Positions 57,325 through 64,000 of a stretch of DNA of 64,000 nt are shown here, one piece after another. Origin of the DNA: Gammaproteobacteria bacterium (lineage in GTDB: Bacteria > Pseudomonadota > Gammaproteobacteria > Pseudomonadales > Azotimanducaceae); the NCBI GenBank assembly GCA_028821125.1, contig JAPPHD010000001.1, positions 1-64,000 of the forward strand, in the 5' to 3' direction. Every line of letters begins with the position of its first letter. The stretch's first letter is position 1. Below the pieces are notes generated by a model. It did no database searches, had not been told where the DNA came from, and saw only the letters and a program-made list of their open reading frames with translations. Made by a program: the position numbers and the translations under genes.

Positions 57325-60300
57325 ATGGCAATTCCCGGTCGGATCCCGTTTGGTTGCTGTCTGGCGGCGGTCACGGCGTTCCTCAACCCGGGGGCCATCG
57401 ACTGCGCGTTGGCCGATGTGGGCGGTTCGGCCTCGGGCCGTACTGCGGTCTTGCAAATCCATCATGTGCCTCTTTTTCCCCCTGCCTCGGACGGTATGCG
57501 CCAGGGCTTCGTCAGAGTCATCAACCGCACCGGCCAGGCGGGCGAGGTTCTCATCCACGCCGTCGACGACGCCGGCGCGCGCCGGGGACCGGTAACGCTC
57601 GAGCTTGCGGGCGGGCAGACGGCGCATTTCAATTCCGAGGACCTCGAAGGAGGCAACGCGGCCAAGGGGCTGACCGGGCAGGTCGGCCCGGGGAGCGGAA
57701 CCTGGCGGCTCGAACTCGAAAGCGGCCTCGATGTCGAGGTGCTCTCCTACACCCGCACCGAAGACGGGTTTCTGACGGCGATGCACGACGTCGCCCCGCA
57801 AAGTGCCGACGGGTTCGTCGTGGCGACGTTCAACCCGGCGGCGAATCGCAACCAGCGAAGCAGCCTGCGGTTGGTCAATCCGAATTCCATGGCCGCTTCA
57901 GTTACTATCGTGGGCGTCGACGACGAGGGATCGTCCCCAGGGCCAGGTGTGAGCCTGACGATTCCGCCCGGAGCCGCACGAACCCTGACGGCGCCGCAGC
58001 TCGAGGAGGGCGGCGCGGACCTCTCGGGGGCGCTGGGCGACGGCGCGGGCAAGTGGCGCCTGCTGATCGACGCCGACCGGCCGATCCAGGCCCTGAGCCT
58101 GCTCACGAGCCCCACCGGGCATCTCACCAACCTTTCTACCGCTCCGGATCTGAGACTCCCGCAGGGTGAACCGGCCGCCGATACGAGAATCTCCGGCCGG
58201 CGCACGATTGCCACGGCGGCCGATCACCTGTCGACGGTCGAGGCAGCCGATGTGGACGGGGACGGGCTCATCGACATCGTTGCCGGCGTGCAATCGGATC
58301 ACGACGAGGACCGCATCGTCTGGTTCGAAAACCTCGGGGGAGCCACGTTTTCCGGCGAGCGGCCGATCGGAACCGGCATCGGCCGCATTGACCTCGTCTC
58401 GGTCGCCGATCTCGATCAGGACGGCGATCCGGATGTCGTCTACACCGCGCGTCAGGGCGATGACTACGGCATGGCCTGGCGCGAGAACCTTGGCGGGGGA
58501 AGCTTCTCGGACGAGCGCGTGATCGCCGTCGAGGCCGACAGTTTCTGGACCCGGCTGACCGCCGCCGATCTCGATTCCGACGGCGACAACGATGTCGTCG
58601 CCACTCTGTTCGACGGCGGCATTCCCGTCTGGTACGAGAACGCCGGCAACGCGGCCTGGGCGGAGCGTCCCGTTGCGGAGATCGTCCACCTGGAAGGATC
58701 GTTGCAGGTGGCGGATTTCGACAGCGACGGCGATCCGGACCTGGCCATGGCGCGCCCCGTCGAGGGGAGCAGCAGAATGGACCTGGTGTGGCTGGAAAAC
58801 CTTGGCGGCGGCCGGTTTGCCACGGAACCGACCGTTGTCGAGGCACGCACCTACATCGACGGGCTGCTTGCGGCGGACCTGGACGCCGACGGGGACGCCG
58901 ACGTCGTGTCGATCTCCTCATCGGTTGACGAGGTGGCCTGGTTCGAGAACCTGGGTGGAGGCCGCTTTTCGGAAAGGCGCCTCATCGCGAGCCGCGCGCA
59001 TGGCGTGTCTACCGTCGATGCGGCGGACTTCGATGGCGACGGCGATCTCGACCTGGTGTGTTTCTTCTACGTGGACGGAAAGATCGCCTGGTTCCGGAAC
59101 CTGGGCGGCGGCGCTTTTTCCGAGGAGCGCGTCATCGCGACGCAGGCCGGCAACCCGGCCCTCGTCGAACCGGCCGATGTCGACGGCGACGGCGACCTGG
59201 ACGTGCTGGTGGGCGAGGGTGCGCTCACCGGGCCGGAGACGATCGCCTGGTACGAGAATCTGCGCGACGCCGATGCGTCGATCCGGGCCCGGATCGTCCC
59301 GGGGGTGGGGCAATTCTGGGTGAGTTGGAACCTCGTCCCCGTCTCCGGCGGGGGCGCCGACCATAGATTCCGGGTGACTGCCGTATCCGACGACGGCAGG
59401 CACCGGCGCGAGTGCACGGCGACCTTTTCCCAGGGCTGTACGGTGACGCGACTGACGCCGGGGGTGGGCTACCGGGTCACCGTGGCGGTGGAGGGCGACG
59501 CGTTCCGCGCCGCGACGCTCACCGCCCGGCCACTCGAGGATGCTGCGGTCGCCACGGACTTCTCCGAGCCCATCGTGATCTCGGCCGAGAGCGACAGCCA
59601 CGGCCCGGGCACCCTGCTGGCCGTCGACCTCGATGGCGACGGCGATACGGACCTGCTCGACGACCCGCGCGGCGGCGACCCCCAGCCGGTCGCCTGGTGG
59701 GAGAATGCCGGAGGAGGCTCGTTCCCGGAACGCCGGGTCGTCTCGTCCAACCGAGCCCATGCCGTCGCTGCCGCCGACCTGGACGGCGACGGCGATATGG
59801 ACCTGCTGTCCGCCGCCGCCTACGACCGCGAGCTTTCCTGGTACGAGAACCTGGGAAGCGGCGCCTTCTCCGCACCGAAGGCGATCGCTGCCGACCCCGG
59901 TGCGGTCTGGTCGGTGCGGACCTCCGATCTGGACGGCGACGGCGATCCGGATGTGATCGCCCCCTCGGACGTTGACGAACGCGACGGCGAGGTGCACTGG
60001 TACGAAAACCGGGGTGGCGGTTCGTTCGGCCCGGCACGACGCGTGGCGGAATCGACGTACCAGACACGGGACCTGTTCGCCGCGGACCTCGATGGGGACG
60101 GGGACGCCGACCTCATCGGCGCGTACTCCGGATACGGGACGAAGGACTACTATCAGGCCGAGTGGTTCGAGAACGTCGGACGCGGCGAATTCTCCGACAG
60201 GCGCATCGTCAGGATCGAGGATCGCGACAACTCGGCGCTCAAGCCCGTGGACCTGGACGGCGACGGCGCCGTGGACCTGCTTGCGGTCGGGCTGTCTGAC

Positions 60301-62007
60301 GGCGAGATCGCCTGGTACCGCAACCTGGGCGGCGGCCGGTTCTCCGGCCAGCGCGTGATTGTCGAACACGGACGATACGGCGGATTCGATACCGCAGACC
60401 TGGACGGCGACGGCGATACGGACCTGGTCTACAACGCGCGCCTGCACGATACGATCGCCTGGCACGAGAACCTGGGCGGTGGTGTTTTCTCCGGCGAACG
60501 CCTCATCGCCGAGGATTTCGACGGCGACTGGTCCATCGTCGCGGCCGATCTCGATTCGAGCGGCGACCCGGACGTGCTCGCGAGGTACTGGAACCGGGGG
60601 CAGTTGGTCTGGTTCCGCAACCAGGGTACGTCCCGGGCGCCCACCGAGGCACCGGCCAACATACGTGTGGTGGCCGGCGTCGGGCTGCTCTGGGTCAGTT
60701 GGGAGCCGCTCGCCGGCCTCGGCGACAGCGAGCGCGCGCAGGCACGCTACATCGTCACGGCGCTGGCCGCCGACGGCAGTGTCGCGGGAGAGTGCATCGC
60801 CACGGAACTGATCGGCTGCAGCATCACGGGGCTCACGCCGGGAGCGGAATACGAGGTGACGGTGCAGGCGGAAAACGAGGCCGGCGCCGGCCCGGTCTCG
60901 GCAGCGGTAAGCGTAACGGCGACTGTTGATACTGAACCCCCAGGAACCCGTTTCGGTCCACAGAGGGTAATCACCACACAAGCCCTGGAACCGAAATCCG
61001 TACGGGCCGCGGACCTGGACGACGATACCGACCTGGACGCGCTGTCCGCGTCGAGCGAGGACGACACCATTGCCTGGCATGAGAACACCGCGACCGGTTT
61101 CCTGCCGGTCAGGCACGTGATTACCGCGAGCGCGGACGGAGCCGGCCACGTGCGCACCGGAGACCTCGACGACGACGGCGACTCGGACGTCGTCTCCGCC
61201 TCGTTCGACGACCAGATCGTGGCCTGGTACGAAAATCTCGGCGCGGGCGCATTCGCCGCGCAGAGCGTGATCGCCATGGACGCATCCAACCTCGGTTCGC
61301 TGGACCTCGCGGATCTCGACGATGACGGCGACCTCGATGTGCTGATCGCCGGACCGGGCGAGTACGGGCTCGAGTGGTACGAAAACCTGGGTGGCGCCGT
61401 TTTCGCCGGTTCCCGCAACGTCGCGGAGTCGAACTACAATTCGGGCGCCATCGCAAGCCCGGCCGACCTGGACGCGGACGGCGACCTCGACGTGCTGACG
61501 ACAACCTCGTTCAACAACGGCATCGGCTGGCACGAGAACCTGGGGAGTGGATCTTTCTCGCCGGCGCGCACGATCACGACGGGCCTCGAGTCCACCGCAA
61601 CCCTCTCAACCGCGGACGTGGACGGTGACGGCGACCCGGACATCCTGCACGGCTCCCATCGGGAAGACACCGTGGCGTGGTACGAAAACCGTGGTGGGGG
61701 CGACTTCCACGGGCGGCGCGTCATTGCGACCGGCATCGATGACATCTCGGCGGTGACGCCGGGAGACCTCGATACCGACGGTGACGTGGACATCATCATT
61801 GCCTCTTACGACGACGACCGCATCGCCTGGTATGAGAACCTCGAGCGGGGGCGGTTCTCAGGCGCACGCGTCGTTACAATGGACGCGGACGGAGCGATCG
61901 ATGCGATCGCGGCCGACCTCGACGGCGATGGGGACGCCGACATCCTGGCGGCGGCCTCGGTCGGCAATACGGTAGCCTGGTACGAGAATCTGGGACCGCC
62001 CAACTGA
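57325..62007 (+). CDS. Secreted giant FG-GAP/VCBS repeat protein with FN3 domains
   Basis: Signal peptide MAIPGRIPFGCCLAAVTAFLNPGAIDCALA; N-domain shared with the 39703 ORF; three blocks of ADLDGDGDxDxL...AWYENLGGGxFS repeats separated by FN3-like segments. Confidence 0.88.
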   Translation: MAIPGRIPFGCCLAAVTAFLNPGAIDCALADVGGSASGRTAVLQIHHVPLFPPASDGMRQGFVRVINRTGQAGEVLIHAVDDAGARRGPVTLELAGGQTAHFNSEDLEGGNAAKGLTGQVGPGSGTWRLELESGLDVEVLSYTRTEDGFLTAMHDVAPQSADGFVVATFNPAANRNQRSSLRLVNPNSMAASVTIVGVDDEGSSPGPGVSLTIPPGAARTLTAPQLEEGGADLSGALGDGAGKWRLLIDADRPIQALSLLTSPTGHLTNLSTAPDLRLPQGEPAADTRISGRRTIATAADHLSTVEAADVDGDGLIDIVAGVQSDHDEDRIVWFENLGGATFSGERPIGTGIGRIDLVSVADLDQDGDPDVVYTARQGDDYGMAWRENLGGGSFSDERVIAVEADSFWTRLTAADLDSDGDNDVVATLFDGGIPVWYENAGNAAWAERPVAEIVHLEGSLQVADFDSDGDPDLAMARPVEGSSRMDLVWLENLGGGRFATEPTVVEARTYIDGLLAADLDADGDADVVSISSSVDEVAWFENLGGGRFSERRLIASRAHGVSTVDAADFDGDGDLDLVCFFYVDGKIAWFRNLGGGAFSEERVIATQAGNPALVEPADVDGDGDLDVLVGEGALTGPETIAWYENLRDADASIRARIVPGVGQFWVSWNLVPVSGGGADHRFRVTAVSDDGRHRRECTATFSQGCTVTRLTPGVGYRVTVAVEGDAFRAATLTARPLEDAAVATDFSEPIVISAESDSHGPGTLLAVDLDGDGDTDLLDDPRGGDPQPVAWWENAGGGSFPERRVVSSNRAHAVAAADLDGDGDMDLLSAAAYDRELSWYENLGSGAFSAPKAIAADPGAVWSVRTSDLDGDGDPDVIAPSDVDERDGEVHWYENRGGGSFGPARRVAESTYQTRDLFAADLDGDGDADLIGAYSGYGTKDYYQAEWFENVGRGEFSDRRIVRIEDRDNSALKPVDLDGDGAVDLLAVGLSDGEIAWYRNLGGGRFSGQRVIVEHGRYGGFDTADLDGDGDTDLVYNARLHDTIAWHENLGGGVFSGERLIAEDFDGDWSIVAADLDSSGDPDVLARYWNRGQLVWFRNQGTSRAPTEAPANIRVVAGVGLLWVSWEPLAGLGDSERAQARYIVTALAADGSVAGECIATELIGCSITGLTPGAEYEVTVQAENEAGAGPVSAAVSVTATVDTEPPGTRFGPQRVITTQALEPKSVRAADLDDDTDLDALSASSEDDTIAWHENTATGFLPVRHVITASADGAGHVRTGDLDDDGDSDVVSASFDDQIVAWYENLGAGAFAAQSVIAMDASNLGSLDLADLDDDGDLDVLIAGPGEYGLEWYENLGGAVFAGSRNVAESNYNSGAIASPADLDADGDLDVLTTTSFNNGIGWHENLGSGSFSPARTITTGLESTATLSTADVDGDGDPDILHGSHREDTVAWYENRGGGDFHGRRVIATGIDDISAVTPGDLDTDGDVDIIIASYDDDRIAWYENLERGRFSGARVVTMDADGAIDAIAADLDGDGDADILAAASVGNTVAWYENLGPPN

Positions 62008-62107
62008 CGCGCCGACCGGTATCCAGACCCCACGCCGATGCGAACACAGCACCCCAGACGCGCTGTGTCCGCCGGACGCGATACCGTACAGGCCCCGGTT
62101 GAAACGC

Positions 62108-62482
62108 TCAATCGGAGCCGATTCTCTCGAAGCTGCGCTGTCCCGCGCGGTCTTCGTGCAGCAGGTATACGTCCGGATTGGACAAGGACTGCCATCCATC
62201 GAAACCAAACTTCGAATCGACGGAGTGAAGGACAAGCGCCATCAGGTTTCCGTGGGTGACGGCCAGGGGCATTTCGGACTTCGCTTCGAGGAAATCGCCG
62301 AGAGCAGACCACGCACGTTTCAGGACTTCGCGGCCGGATTCGCCGCCGAGCAGGCGCATGGCGTCGTTTTCGAACGAGTCGCGAACGACGTCCGGCCAGT
62401 TTTCAACGGGGCTTGCCGACAATATCCTTTCATTGTGATCACGCGCACACCTGACCAATCCTTTTTGCGCAACTTGACGCAC
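62108..62482 (-). pseudogene. Histidine phosphatase family, C-terminal fragment
   Basis: FENDAMRLLGGESGREVLKRAWSALGDFL...MPLAVTHGNLMALVLHSVDSKFGFDGWQSLSNPDVYLL; the N-terminal RHG catalytic motif is absent. Confidence 0.55.
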
Positions 62483-62632
62483 ACAACCCCAACCAACCTG
62501 ATGTCAGAGCCCCACGGTCTACGAGCACGCAGCCTCGGTTGCGCCACTCGACGAGACCTTTCGGCCGGCTGGGGTGGGCATTGCGCATCCCGGGCGGCTT
62601 GTCAATCTGAGGCTGGAGAGGTGTGGCGCTGA

Positions 62633-64000
62633 TTATGGTTCCGATTTGCCTTCAATCTCATCGATCTGCGGTATGGCATAGACGGCAAACTCGACGATCG
62701 TTCGAACGTAGTACTCGCAAACCTTACCGCCGTCACCGCTGCATTCTTGGCCCAACTCCGGCATAAGAGGATCCCAATTTCGGAAACGAGAATCGACATA
62801 CGTGTAGCCGCGCGTCCCAAAGGCGGCCCAGCCCGAGTTGATATTCTGAATTCCTGTGAATCGCTGGCGGTCGCCGTCATTCGCCAGCCCGCTTTCCGGT
62901 AGCGGCAGCCGGATTGTAAACCACCAGTTGGAAAACCCAGTTCCGTCACTTTCCAATACAATCGAGGCGCGTCGGCCCGCGTCCCACTGTGCGTCGCTGT
63001 CCTGGAAAGGCTTCCAGTAACCACGGTGGATCGACAACCAGGACCGATTTCCTTCGCCCTTGTATTTGTATCGGAAGTCAAGTCCTTGCGCCAAGTCCCC
63101 GAGCCTGTCGTTTAGGGATACTTCTATCTTGGAGCGTAGCATCTCCAGAAATTGTTCAGACACGTGCGCGACGACCTCGGGCCAACAGTCGAACACCGCT
63201 TTCGCCGTCGTCAGATTCTGCGGTTCGGACAACAGGTATTCCTTTACCGCCCGGGCTTCACTGTCGGTCGTCATGTCATAACCTCCAAACGTTTTTCGGC
63301 AGAACAACTCGGTGTCTTTGAGGAAGGAGCGCAGCTTCTCGACCTCACATGTCTTTCGACACTCAGCCAGCCAATTCGAGAGCGAAACACGAGCGCGCAG
63401 CTCACGATAGGTGTCGGCGACGACCGTGTCGCCGCCGTATTGATCATGGTACGGCATGATGAACAAGCGACCGCGCCAATGCTTGATTTCCCGTTGCGGC
63501 AGGCTCCATTCCGAAGGGCCTTCCCCGGCGGGCGACAGGTAAATCAGCAGAAAGCGACTGGCGTGCTCCTGCTCCAAGTAGTCAAGGTAGTCCCTGACCT
63601 GACCCTCTTGATCCCCCGCGTAAGGTTTGTTTTCGATCGCAAGGCAGAACACCTTTCCGTTCACGTGCGGCATCCTCACGACGATGTCGATACGCCGCTG
63701 GTTCGCAATCTCGTATTCCACGAAGACCTGCGCGTCAGCCAGGTCCAGTTCCGACCGGGCCAAATCGTCGTGGAAATGATCCAAGAGCCTGTACAGGAAC
63801 AGGCTGCCCTGGCCGTGGGTCGCCTCCGGACTCAGCAAATCCGCAATGATGCGGGACAGGCCGAGTTCGTCGGTGCGCATGTAATCAAGGACGTTAAACC
63901 GGTGTGCGAGGCGCTTTCCCAGTTCACGTTCCAGCTTGCGCGCTGAATCCAGCCCGGGCTTCAGGCGATCGAAAAACTGCCCGTAGCGCGCCCGGTTCTC
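62633..64000 (-). CDS. PD-(D/E)XK nuclease family protein (5' end beyond window)
   Basis: RRIDIVVRMPHVNGKVFCLAIENKPYAGDQEGQVRDYLDYL (D...ExK). The frame stays open to 64000 (ENRARYGQFFDRLKPGLDSARKLERELGKRLAHRFNVLDYMRTDELGLSRI...). Confidence 0.75.
   Translation of the reverse strand, partial: ENRARYGQFFDRLKPGLDSARKLERELGKRLAHRFNVLDYMRTDELGLSRIIADLLSPEATHGQGSLFLYRLLDHFHDDLARSELDLADAQVFVEYEIANQRRIDIVVRMPHVNGKVFCLAIENKPYAGDQEGQVRDYLDYLEQEHASRFLLIYLSPAGEGPSEWSLPQREIKHWRGRLFIMPYHDQYGGDTVVADTYRELRARVSLSNWLAECRKTCEVEKLRSFLKDTELFCRKTFGGYDMTTDSEARAVKEYLLSEPQNLTTAKAVFDCWPEVVAHVSEQFLEMLRSKIEVSLNDRLGDLAQGLDFRYKYKGEGNRSWLSIHRGYWKPFQDSDAQWDAGRRASIVLESDGTGFSNWWFTIRLPLPESGLANDGDRQRFTGIQNINSGWAAFGTRGYTYVDSRFRNWDPLMPELGQECSGDGGKVCEYYVRTIVEFAVYAIPQIDEIEGKSEP

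Noticed and set aside
58918-61533. 871-aa minus-strand ORF
   Set aside because: Exact antisense of FG-GAP repeats; its repeat pattern is the mirror of the sense repeats. The same applies to 41350..43062 and 40371..41285.
62484-62570. Possible tRNA-like segment in an intergenic region
   Set aside because: Could not form a cloverleaf or identify T-loop and anticodon arms.

Overview
Window of high-GC bacterial chromosome, probably a marine-type gammaproteobacterium (inferred only from gene content and order). The left half (about 0.1-33.7 kb) is mostly ordinary. It holds an EF-G-like GTPase, TetR and TauE/SafE genes, a TonB receptor, the block recJ-hom-dsbC-xerD-rplS-trmD-rimM-rpsP-ffh-panC-panB, a small catabolic-looking cluster (AhpD-like, methyltransferase, amidohydrolase, SnoaL/NTF2, CmcJ/NvfI, MFS), an ECF sigma/anti-sigma/PDZ module, GNAT, VOC, a second TonB receptor and adenosine deaminase. 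The right half is accessory. It has a toxin-antitoxin island (AbiEi/AbiEii, Fic, HipB/HipA), two giant paralogous FG-GAP/VCBS + FN3 proteins, a segment bounded by inverted IS21 istB remnants that carries a membrane protein + TPR-TM + TPR-AAA+ ATPase trio, several deletion-chimera pseudogenes, an ABC exporter, a DUF1460 lipoprotein and an edge-truncated PD-(D/E)XK nuclease. Strongest observations: (1) an AhpD-like gene split by an in-frame TGA exactly at the second Cys of CxxC, followed at the right spacing by a strong hairpin, so a probable CxxU selenoprotein; (2) rimM lacks any ATG/GTG/TTG start, and its only plausible full-length start is a CTG overlapping the rpsP stop (CTGA); (3) a ~118-bp palindromic element in inverted copies flanking the 16-kb housekeeping block; (4) the AAA+/TPR/membrane trio between inverted istB fragments, one of which truncates a VCBS protein.
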